Below are positions 56,886-64,000 of a DNA stretch of 64,000 nucleotides, one piece after another (position 1 is the first letter of the stretch; the number at the start of each line of letters is the position of its first letter). The stretch is from NCBI GenBank assembly GCA_018433975.1, contig JAHDQE010000023.1:1-64000 (forward strand), given 5' to 3'. The notes beneath the pieces are model-generated. The model searched no databases. It saw only the letters and a program-made list of their open reading frames with translations, and had not been told where the DNA came from. The position numbers and the translations under genes are program-made. Source of the stretch: Ornatilinea sp. Its GTDB lineage: Bacteria; Chloroflexota; Anaerolineae; Anaerolineales; Anaerolineaceae.

Positions 56886-57155
56886 TTATAACGGCTCACC
56901 AAAGTTGCTTTCAACCAATTTTTGTAATGCCGCTAAAGCAAGATCCGCATCCGCTCCATCTGCTTTCACAATGATTTCCGTGCCCTGATAGATCGCAAGG
57001 GTTACCAGCTTAACTACATCGGTTGCATCCGCGAATCGGTCATTATTCCAGACCACAATCTTACTTTGATATTGCCGGGCGGTCTGGGCAAATAAAGCTG
57101 CCGAGCGGGCATGTAAGCCCACTTTGTTCTGGACTATTAAATGTAATTCAGGCAT
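56886..57155 (-). CDS. HPr-like phosphocarrier protein with Asp at position 46
   Basis: The 89-residue protein is an HPr. His15 in VGLHARSAALF is the EI phosphorylation site; Pro18 of most HPr is Ser here. Aligning on His15 without gaps puts Asp46 (in DATDVVKLV) where regulatory Ser46 sits in Gram-positive HPr. It therefore cannot be phosphorylated there by HPr kinase and may mimic the phospho form. GGGAG is 7 nt before the ATG. It is not linked to ptsI in this window. Confidence 0.88.
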   Translation of the reverse strand: MPELHLIVQNKVGLHARSAALFAQTARQYQSKIVVWNNDRFADATDVVKLVTLAIYQGTEIIVKADGADADLALAALQKLVESNFGEPL

Positions 57156-57464
57156 CTTTTTTCTCCCTTTCGGGTGTCACCTATATAGACCACTTTTCCA
57201 ACTTATAAAAAAATTATACCGAATAACCTACATCTGTCTACAAAAAATCAAAAGACTGATTTTATTTCTGCTTTCGAGCTTTAAGCTTACAGAAATGTAA
57301 AGTTATAAATGAATTCGGAAAACTCCAGATCATTTATAATGAAAGAGAATTATAGATAGTTTTCTTGTTGATTGATTATTTTTTTCTTACAATTACAAGC
57401 TGTACTTTACCTAAGCCACAATACTTTGTTCCTAACGATAAAATTCTGATTGAGGCTCCAGAAA
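57156..57464. promoter_or_regulatory. Divergent intergenic region with HPr and REC-cluster promoters
   Basis: Minus strand: TAGACA-16-TATAAT at 57213-57240 drives the HPr gene. Plus strand: TTGTTG-17-TACAAT at 57365-57393 can drive the REC cluster. The rest is AT-rich with no gene. Confidence 0.6.
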
Positions 57465-57836
57465 ATGCCCGCACCCAAAAAGATTTTGCATGTTGAAGAT
57501 AATTTTGAAAACCGTATCCTTGTGAGAAGATTATTGCACGCAAGCGGATTTGAACTTATTGAAGCCGAAAACGCTGTTGAAGCTCTGGAACTTCTCAAAA
57601 AGCACCAGCCCGACATGATTTTAATGGATATGAATATGCCGGACATGGATGGCTACACACTTACCCATCAATTAAGAAACCAGCCTGAATTTATGGCAAT
57701 GCCTATAGTTGCCATCACAGCCAATGTCATGAAAGGAGATCGTGAAAAATCCCTGGAAGCTGGCTGCGATGGATACATTGAAAAACCAATTGATGTAGAC
57801 CGGTTTATCGATCAGGTTAATAGTTTTCTAAAGTAG
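57465..57836 (+). CDS. Single-domain response regulator (REC only)
   Basis: About 123 residues from ATG 57465 (a TTG at 57450 would add five). ILHVEDNFENRILVRRLL carries the acidic pocket, MILMDMNMPDMDG the phospho-Asp, and IEKPID the conserved Lys. No output domain follows. It begins a cluster of three signalling genes 14-23 nt apart. Confidence 0.93.
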   Translation: MPAPKKILHVEDNFENRILVRRLLHASGFELIEAENAVEALELLKKHQPDMILMDMNMPDMDGYTLTHQLRNQPEFMAMPIVAITANVMKGDREKSLEAGCDGYIEKPIDVDRFIDQVNSFLK

Positions 57837-57859
57837 ATCACTTCTAAGACAGAAACTTT

Positions 57860-58291
57860 ATGGACACAAAACCTCTCCATTCAGCAAAAAACAACCTCAC
57901 AGGAGCCACTGTTCTGGTTGTAGAAGACAACGTTTCAAATTTTGTACTCTTGGCGCGATTATTAGGCTTTTTAGGCATCCATTGTGAATGGAAAACTTCA
58001 GGCTATGAAGTTGTTGAATACGCCGATACACTCTCTGATCTCGATCTCATTCTTATGGATATCCGGCTCCCCTATGAAGATGGATATGGAGCCCTGGCAA
58101 AAATCCGAAGTTCTCCCCAACTTAAAGATCTGCCGGTAGTAGCCGTTACCGCTGAAGCAAGTCAGGAAGAAATGGAAAAAGCGCGCTCTGCCGGTTTTGA
58201 TGGCTTTCTCGGGAAACCCATCAACCCGGATCGATTTCCTGAACAGATCACTCGCATTCTAGCCGGAGAAGCTGTCTGGGAAATGAGCTAA
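57860..58291 (+). CDS. Single-domain response regulator (REC only), second copy
   Basis: The 143-residue protein has VLVVEDNVSNFVLLARLLGFL, LILMDIRLPYEDGYGAL with the phospho-Asp and GFLGKPINPDRF with the Lys. No output domain. It is 23 nt after the first REC gene. Two stand-alone receivers followed by a large receptor suggest a multistep relay with a kinase encoded beyond the window. Confidence 0.93.
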   Translation: MDTKPLHSAKNNLTGATVLVVEDNVSNFVLLARLLGFLGIHCEWKTSGYEVVEYADTLSDLDLILMDIRLPYEDGYGALAKIRSSPQLKDLPVVAVTAEASQEEMEKARSAGFDGFLGKPINPDRFPEQITRILAGEAVWEMS

Positions 58292-58305
58292 GGAGAAACC
58301 ACAAA

Positions 58306-61300
58306 ATGTCATTATCGCCACCCAGAGCAGTGGATTCAACCAGGCCGGGTCCCTTTCGCGAAAACCTTGCCCGAAAAGTTATCATCACCCTTTTAGTCCT
58401 TTCGCTCCTCCCAGTTGCATTCATTGGCAGTGCAACTTATTTCCGCACCCGCCGGTTGCTGTCTGGCCAGGTAGAAAACCAAATCCAAACCATTATTCAA
58501 AACCAATCTAAACAGCTTTCCCTGATAAGCATCCCCGGCAGTAAAGCTTTAACAGATCTCAGTGTTCAGGGGAACCTGAACCGCACACTTCTGGAATTAT
58601 ATGATGCCCCACAAGATTTAAAGAAAATAAATCAAATACAATCGGATTATTTTTACCGATATCTGGCCAAGTCCGACGATTCAAGCCTTTCAGTGTTTGA
58701 TCAATTATGGGGAATAACCAATGACGGCAAAGTCCTGGTTGCGTCCGATTCCCAATGGATTGGAGAAGACTTCAGTCAATTAGAAGTATTTCAAGCGCTT
58801 AAGAACACCAATCACAGTCTGTTTGCTTACGATCCCCAACCACTTTATGTGGATGAAATGGTGGTTTTCTCTGCTTACAACATCAAAGACACCAATGGTG
58901 ATCCGTTTCTAACCATCTTGGGGGCGACCCTATCCAACACGCCCTTGACAATTCTGGGAACAACCAATTCTTTCTTCAAAGCATCTAACACCTACCTTTT
59001 CTCCAACAGTGGGCAGGTCATCAGTGTAACTCAAACAGGGCAGCAGCTTTTTAATCTAAAACCCAATCCGGAGCACAGCCAGCAACTCCAGGAACTGGTC
59101 AGTTCCTGGTCAGGTTTTGGAGAATTCCTCTCACTGGACAACACGGATGTTCTGGCATACGGAGAATGGATTCCCGAGCTCCAGATGGGATTGGCATTAG
59201 AAATCCCAAAAAGCGAAATCTATGGTGAATTTAACTCCCTGCTGCGTCTCAATGTAGTGGTTCTGTTAGGCATTCTCCTGATTACGGGTTTAGTCACTTA
59301 CCTCATCGCAAACCGCATGATTTCGCCTCTCCGGACACTGATCACCCAGGCCAGAAAATTGGCAGAGGGTGATCTTTCCCAACGGACAGAATCCAGTCGG
59401 CACGATGAAATCGGTCTATTGGCTTATACCTTCAACACCATGGCCGGTCAATTAAGCACCCTGTACCAATCGTTAGAGCAAAAGGTAGAAGAACGCACGG
59501 AACAACTCCGCAGTGTTTCGGATATTATCCAGTTAGCAACTTCATCCACCAGACAGGAAGATATTCTCCAAAAGACGGTGGATTTACTGGCAGATCGATT
59601 CGACTATCTCTACACCGGAATATTTGTTTTGAACGAAACAGGGACTTCCGCAACCCTTAAAAGCGAAGCCGGCCCAATCACTCAGGAACGGAATTTTCGG
59701 GAATACCGGGTAAGGATCACCGAACAAACACTGATTGGCCGGGTTGCAGCCCAAAACCGTCCTGAAAGCGCAAACCCAACGCCCCAATCCATTGAAAACT
59801 GGCCATTGCTGACAGATCAAACTCAGTCAGAAGCTGCGGTACCTATTCAGGTTGGTGGAGAAGTATATGGGGTACTTTATCTGCAAAGTGCAAAACCGGA
59901 TTCATTTGGAGAAGAAACTCAGGTAGTCCTCAAAACATTAAGCGACCAGATTGCGATTGGTTTACAGAAAATCCGTCTGATCGAATCTACCGAAATCAAC
60001 CTGGAAGAAACTTCCACTTTATACCGCACCAGTTTAAGAATCACTCAGGCGGGCGATAAAACCGGCTTGATCCAAACACTGCTGGAAGGATTGAAAGATC
60101 TGTCAATGTTCACGGCAGTCTACACAGTTGAAAAGAATGCAATCCGCTTATTGGGAATGAATAACCCCGGCTACTCAACTCAAGCGGATGCTGTTCAAGA
60201 TTTATCCTTTCCACTCAATAATATTTATGAACATTTTACGGAAAGCAGTCTGGTCGTTTTAAACGATCTCACCGTCTCAACCCAATTTACTCAAATCCTT
60301 TCTGCTTTTATCCAGCAGGGCTGCGCCTCTGCCGCATTGCTAGGTATTAAAGAAGCAGGGAAACTTGATCTGGTTATCGTCCTGGCGTTTCAGCATCAAA
60401 CTTTGCTCACGGATACCCGGTTGCAGCCCTATGTTAACCTGGTTCATGTGGCTTCCAACGCCCTGGACCGGATGCGAGCCACAAAGGGTCTTGAACTAAG
60501 ACTCAATGAACTGCAAACCATGTCCGGCTTCAGTAAATCCATCTCGAATGAGATGGATCTTAACCATCTGTATCAGATCTCACATGAATTGATCAGCGAT
60601 TTGGTCGGTCAGGACCTGACATTTACCATTGCCATACTGGATAAGGAAAATGAAAAAATAGAAATTCCTTTCCTTTATGAAAATTCAACTTCCTCATCCC
60701 TTGACCCCATACCGCTTGGAGAAGGTTTAACTTCACACATTTTCCAAACCAGAGAACCCCTATTGCTGAATCACAACATTGCTCAAGAGGCACATCAATT
60801 AGGTGCAAAAATTATAGGAACGCCGCCAAAATCCTGGCTTGGCGTTCCCTTGATGGTCAGCGGCGAGGTCATTGGAGCAGTAATCCTGCAGGATTCCTTG
60901 CAGGAAAACCGGTTTGATCAGCACGATCTCGACCTGCTCAGTACACTCGCCCTTCAAATCGGCGCAGCCATACATAATGTTCAGCTCATTAAAGGTTTGC
61001 AGGAAGCTCTGCGAGTATTCGATCGGGAACGGTTTCTGTTAAATACCCTGCTGGAGAATACACCAGATCAAATATTCTTCAAAGACAAAGAAGGAAAATA
61101 TCTTCGTGTAAGTAATTCTTATGCTTCACAATTCAGCATCCAACCAGAAGCACTGATTGGTAAATCAGACTTTGAACTCTTTGATAGCGAAACCAGCTAT
61201 CGGATTGCCGAAGAAGAGCAGGCTTTGCTGTTAGGTGGAAAAAACCAACTGGATACAACCACCCAGAAACAGTCTGCAGCCGGAGAGGAAATCTGGTATC

Positions 61301-62601
61301 AGATTTCTAAAATACCACTCCTGGATAATGCCTCCCAGCCAATGGGGATCCTTGGTATTTACAGGGACATCACCGACCTCAAATTAGCTGAGGAAACCGC
61401 CAGAATACGTGCACAGCAGCTCCAAACCGCGGCGGAAATTGCCCGAGATACCACCGGCACGCTGGATATTAACCAGTTTTTGAGCCAGGCAGTCAATCTT
61501 ATTCGAGATCGATTTGGCTTCTATCACGCCTCTATCTTTTTAATAGACCCAATGGGTGAAAATGCGGTCCTTCGAGAATCTACAGGTGAAGCCGGAGAAC
61601 AGCTTAAACGCACTCATCACAAACTCGCAGTGGGTTCCCAATCCCTGGTTGGGCAGGCCACCCAAAATCAAGCTCCTGTCATCATCAATGATGTAAGCAG
61701 TGACCCAAATTACTATCCCAACCCGTTCCTGCCCGACACACGTTCCGAATTGGTGCTTCCTTTAGTTGTTGGAAAGCAGTTGTTGGGCGCACTGGACGTG
61801 CAGAGTACCCAAACAGATGCATTTCTTTCCAAAGATCTTGAAATTCTCCAAATCCTTGCTGACCAGCTTGCCGCTGCTATTTCAAGTGCCAATCTTTATA
61901 TGAACTCACAAAAGAACCTCTACCGGCAGCGTGCTTTACAAGAAACCACGGTTGCAATTACTGCAAGTACAACCATTGAAGAACTGCTCCAGACTGCCGC
62001 AAATGCCATTCATCAAATCCTACCGAAAGATCACATCGCCATCTATCTGCTCAATCGTCAAAATCTTTTAGAGCTTCAGTCATTTGCAGGGGACGAAAAG
62101 AGTCACCAACTGCCCGAAACGTATAGTCTGGAAGAGGGAATCGTGGGCGCTTCTGCCCGGCAGCACGCTTCAATCCTGGTAAAAGATACTGTAACAGACC
62201 AACGTTTCCCCTCAATAGAAGAAAATACCCGCTCCAGACTGGTAGTCCCAATTCTATATAATGATCAACTTTTGGGTATATTGAAATTTGAAAGTGAAAC
62301 CGTCGCTGCTTTTGATGAAAGTGATCAGGAAATATTCAGTGTGTGGGCAAGTAATATTGGATCTGCACTTTCAAACTTCCACCTCTTGAGTCAAATTCGA
62401 GCACAGGTAGAAAAACAACGCACTATCAATCAGATCAGCAGCAGCATCCACCGCACGGTGGATATGCGATTGATCTTAGAAACATCTGCGGTCGAGATTT
62501 GCAAAGCTTTAGGAGCCAAACGCGCCTCCATCCAGATCAATCCTGAGCTAAATTCTGCCCCGGGAAACGACAATGCGGCAGAATACAAGGAGGAAATTTA
62601 A
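58306..62601 (+). CDS. Large membrane receptor with Cache-like, HAMP, PAS and multiple GAF domains, no visible kinase
   Basis: The 1431-residue protein has a TM helix at about 24-45 (VIITLLVLSLLPVAFIGSATY), a Cache-like extracellular domain to about 315, a second TM at about 320-340 (LLGILLITGLVTYLIANRM), HAMP at about 342-395, a coiled coil, GAF domains (about 410-560, 750-890, 1045-1185 and 1205-1360), and a PAS domain at about 905-1020 (LLENTPDQIFFKDKEGKYLRV). No HxE(L)xTP HisKA or HATPase is seen, and the last 40 residues are a start of another GAF-like helix. AGGAG lies 9 nt before the ATG. It may signal through the downstream membrane GAF protein or through the two REC proteins. Confidence 0.88.
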   Translation: MSLSPPRAVDSTRPGPFRENLARKVIITLLVLSLLPVAFIGSATYFRTRRLLSGQVENQIQTIIQNQSKQLSLISIPGSKALTDLSVQGNLNRTLLELYDAPQDLKKINQIQSDYFYRYLAKSDDSSLSVFDQLWGITNDGKVLVASDSQWIGEDFSQLEVFQALKNTNHSLFAYDPQPLYVDEMVVFSAYNIKDTNGDPFLTILGATLSNTPLTILGTTNSFFKASNTYLFSNSGQVISVTQTGQQLFNLKPNPEHSQQLQELVSSWSGFGEFLSLDNTDVLAYGEWIPELQMGLALEIPKSEIYGEFNSLLRLNVVVLLGILLITGLVTYLIANRMISPLRTLITQARKLAEGDLSQRTESSRHDEIGLLAYTFNTMAGQLSTLYQSLEQKVEERTEQLRSVSDIIQLATSSTRQEDILQKTVDLLADRFDYLYTGIFVLNETGTSATLKSEAGPITQERNFREYRVRITEQTLIGRVAAQNRPESANPTPQSIENWPLLTDQTQSEAAVPIQVGGEVYGVLYLQSAKPDSFGEETQVVLKTLSDQIAIGLQKIRLIESTEINLEETSTLYRTSLRITQAGDKTGLIQTLLEGLKDLSMFTAVYTVEKNAIRLLGMNNPGYSTQADAVQDLSFPLNNIYEHFTESSLVVLNDLTVSTQFTQILSAFIQQGCASAALLGIKEAGKLDLVIVLAFQHQTLLTDTRLQPYVNLVHVASNALDRMRATKGLELRLNELQTMSGFSKSISNEMDLNHLYQISHELISDLVGQDLTFTIAILDKENEKIEIPFLYENSTSSSLDPIPLGEGLTSHIFQTREPLLLNHNIAQEAHQLGAKIIGTPPKSWLGVPLMVSGEVIGAVILQDSLQENRFDQHDLDLLSTLALQIGAAIHNVQLIKGLQEALRVFDRERFLLNTLLENTPDQIFFKDKEGKYLRVSNSYASQFSIQPEALIGKSDFELFDSETSYRIAEEEQALLLGGKNQLDTTTQKQSAAGEEIWYQISKIPLLDNASQPMGILGIYRDITDLKLAEETARIRAQQLQTAAEIARDTTGTLDINQFLSQAVNLIRDRFGFYHASIFLIDPMGENAVLRESTGEAGEQLKRTHHKLAVGSQSLVGQATQNQAPVIINDVSSDPNYYPNPFLPDTRSELVLPLVVGKQLLGALDVQSTQTDAFLSKDLEILQILADQLAAAISSANLYMNSQKNLYRQRALQETTVAITASTTIEELLQTAANAIHQILPKDHIAIYLLNRQNLLELQSFAGDEKSHQLPETYSLEEGIVGASARQHASILVKDTVTDQRFPSIEENTRSRLVVPILYNDQLLGILKFESETVAAFDESDQEIFSVWASNIGSALSNFHLLSQIRAQVEKQRTINQISSSIHRTVDMRLILETSAVEICKALGAKRASIQINPELNSAPGNDNAAEYKEEI

Positions 62602-62603
62602 AA

Positions 62604-64000
62604 ATGAATTTCTGGAAAACCCTTTGGCCCTCTAATTCCCCTGCACACATTATTGGAAAAGAACAAATCCTGGTTTTGCGTGAGAAGATATTACAAACGC
62701 TCTTCCTTTCTACATTTGCATTAAGCACTCTGGTTTACGGGCTCCTGATAAATCCTGCCATAAAGAATAATGACACGACTGTAATGGTTTTATTAACCGG
62801 AACACTGATCATTTTATTGGTTCTAACGCTGGCAAGAAAAATGACTTATACCGTACGGTCAATCAGTTTTATCGCGATCCTGTTTGTACTTGGTAATGCA
62901 TCCCTGATACTGCTCGGAAATTCCGGTTCCGGGTTCCTGTTGTTAATCACTTCCGTCACGGTAACAACAATTTTGCTGGGCCCTTTTGCGGGTGCCGGCT
63001 CCGCAATTCTCAGCCTCATTGCTATGCTCCTGATTTCTTACGGAATTGAAAACGGACAATTTACCTTAGCCCCTCAACTCGCAAATCCCAACACCGGATT
63101 AGGTTGGGCACAGTCCGGTTCCATTTTTGTTCTCGTTGTTGGAGCAATCGGCAGCTCTGTATCCATTGTCGTTGTTGGCCTCCAACGGGCACTAAAACAA
63201 ACCCTCGCATCTTCAAAAGACCTTGAAGAACAGCGAGACACTCTTTTCAGAGCAGTGGAAGAAAGAACCGCCGATCTGGAACGCAGAATCGTCCAAATTC
63301 GTACCGCAACCGAGATCATCCGCTCTTTCAGCTCAATCTTGCATACGGAAGAGCTTTTCCAATATGTGGTTGACCTCATTCGTGATCAACTCGATTTATA
63401 TTATGTAGGATTCTTTCTGGTCGATCCTACGCACCAATATGCTATTTTGAAAGCCGGAACAGGCGACGCCGGACAGGTCATGATGTCCACCCGCCACAGG
63501 CTGCCTATCGGTGGCGTCTCCATGATTGGGTGGTCCATCGCAAATCGAAAACCCAGAATTGCACTTGATGTTGAAGAAGAAGGAATACATTTTAAAAACC
63601 CCCAACTTCCAGAGACCCGATCCGAACTCGCCCTTCCCATTATCAGCCGTAACGAAGCGTTGGGTGCACTTACGATCCAATCCATGGTTGAAAATGCATT
63701 CGACGAAGATGATATCACCATTTTACAAGGTATTGCGGACAGCCTGGGGGTCGCGCTGGAAAACGCCCGCCTCTTTGACCAAAGCCAAAAAGACCTGGCA
63801 GAAATCTCATCGCTCAACCGGCAATACATTCAACAGAGCTGGTTTAACGAGACTGCTGTATCCAGAGATTTGGCTTTTACCTATGAGAATCCGGGGGCCC
63901 ATGTAGCCGGGCCGGCTGGACAAAAGCTCCAGCTTCCCATCTGGCTGCGTGGACAGATGATCGGACAGATTGAAATCGAGAAAGATACCGAGGAGTTCAG
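62604..64000 (+). CDS. Membrane GAF sensor protein, partial (runs off right edge)
   Basis: An open frame of more than 465 codons starts at ATG 62604, 2 nt after the stop of the receptor gene, with AAGGAGG upstream. About six TM helices occupy residues 30-200, followed by a coiled coil (EEQRDTLFRAVEERTADLERR) and a GAF domain at about 250-410 (LDLYYVGFFLVDPTHQYAILKAG, SELALPIISRNEALGALTIQS). The C-terminal part, possibly a kinase, is beyond the window. Overlapping spacing with the receptor implies co-translation and perhaps a complex. Confidence 0.85.
   Translation, partial: MNFWKTLWPSNSPAHIIGKEQILVLREKILQTLFLSTFALSTLVYGLLINPAIKNNDTTVMVLLTGTLIILLVLTLARKMTYTVRSISFIAILFVLGNASLILLGNSGSGFLLLITSVTVTTILLGPFAGAGSAILSLIAMLLISYGIENGQFTLAPQLANPNTGLGWAQSGSIFVLVVGAIGSSVSIVVVGLQRALKQTLASSKDLEEQRDTLFRAVEERTADLERRIVQIRTATEIIRSFSSILHTEELFQYVVDLIRDQLDLYYVGFFLVDPTHQYAILKAGTGDAGQVMMSTRHRLPIGGVSMIGWSIANRKPRIALDVEEEGIHFKNPQLPETRSELALPIISRNEALGALTIQSMVENAFDEDDITILQGIADSLGVALENARLFDQSQKDLAEISSLNRQYIQQSWFNETAVSRDLAFTYENPGAHVAGPAGQKLQLPIWLRGQMIGQIEIEKDTEEF

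Overview
The window reads as part of a chromosome from an anaerobic, fermentative bacterium of the Chloroflexota, most likely class Anaerolineae. This is an inference from gene content: giant secreted RHS/YD proteins with Pro/Thr linkers, many GAF/PAS sensors, an LL-DAP-type aminotransferase, ADP-forming acetyl-CoA synthetase next to acetate kinase, and a sigma-54 with an inserted zinc ribbon. No rRNA, tRNA or CRISPR was seen.

1-11.4 kb (minus strand): an RHS island. A 2583-residue secreted RHS protein is followed by an overlapping ORF that looks like its frameshifted C-terminal tip, a lipoprotein, and an orphan RHS core fragment running off the left edge. Upstream lies about 1.3 kb of non-coding DNA built from a few repeat modules in changing order.

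11.4-27.8 kb (minus strand): alaS with its own promoter and terminator, then a six-gene co-directional block read from 27.7 to 14.4 kb: rpoN, a PAS/GAF histidine kinase, an NtrC-type activator without a DNA-binding domain, a two-TM protein, an 1828-residue TPR protein, and a TPR/gingipain-like (C25, caspase-fold) protease. Four of the five junctions overlap by 1-4 nt or are separated by fewer than 70 nt, and the fifth gap (RR to small TM gene) holds a hairpin covering a ribosome-binding site. This is the best candidate for an undescribed system: sigma-54 signalling physically linked to a split TPR-caspase-like protease.

27.8-43.5 kb (plus strand): mostly housekeeping. trmFO, an M28 peptidase, a soluble histidine kinase, a class I aminotransferase, hflX and a small membrane protein are packed tightly. 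Then come rpmF (minus), a methyltransferase, a SpoIIE-like phosphatase, secD-secF, an SDR-type threonine dehydrogenase, an unknown protein, htpG and a triple zinc-ribbon membrane protein. Clear intrinsic terminators separate the units.

43.5-54.3 kb: glycerate 2-kinase (minus), fused-chain ADP-forming acyl-CoA synthetase, a surface-glycan cluster (GT-C-like membrane protein, GT2, WbqC, methyltransferase, WecE-like aminotransferase) and ackA.

54.3-64 kb: a GntR-UTRA regulator fused to a PTS EIIA domain, a DUF89 protein and an HPr-like protein with Asp at the Ser46 position suggest a PTS-linked regulatory device. The right end is a signalling cluster: two single REC proteins, a 1431-residue HAMP/multi-GAF/PAS receptor with no visible kinase domain, and a membrane GAF protein cut by the window edge.
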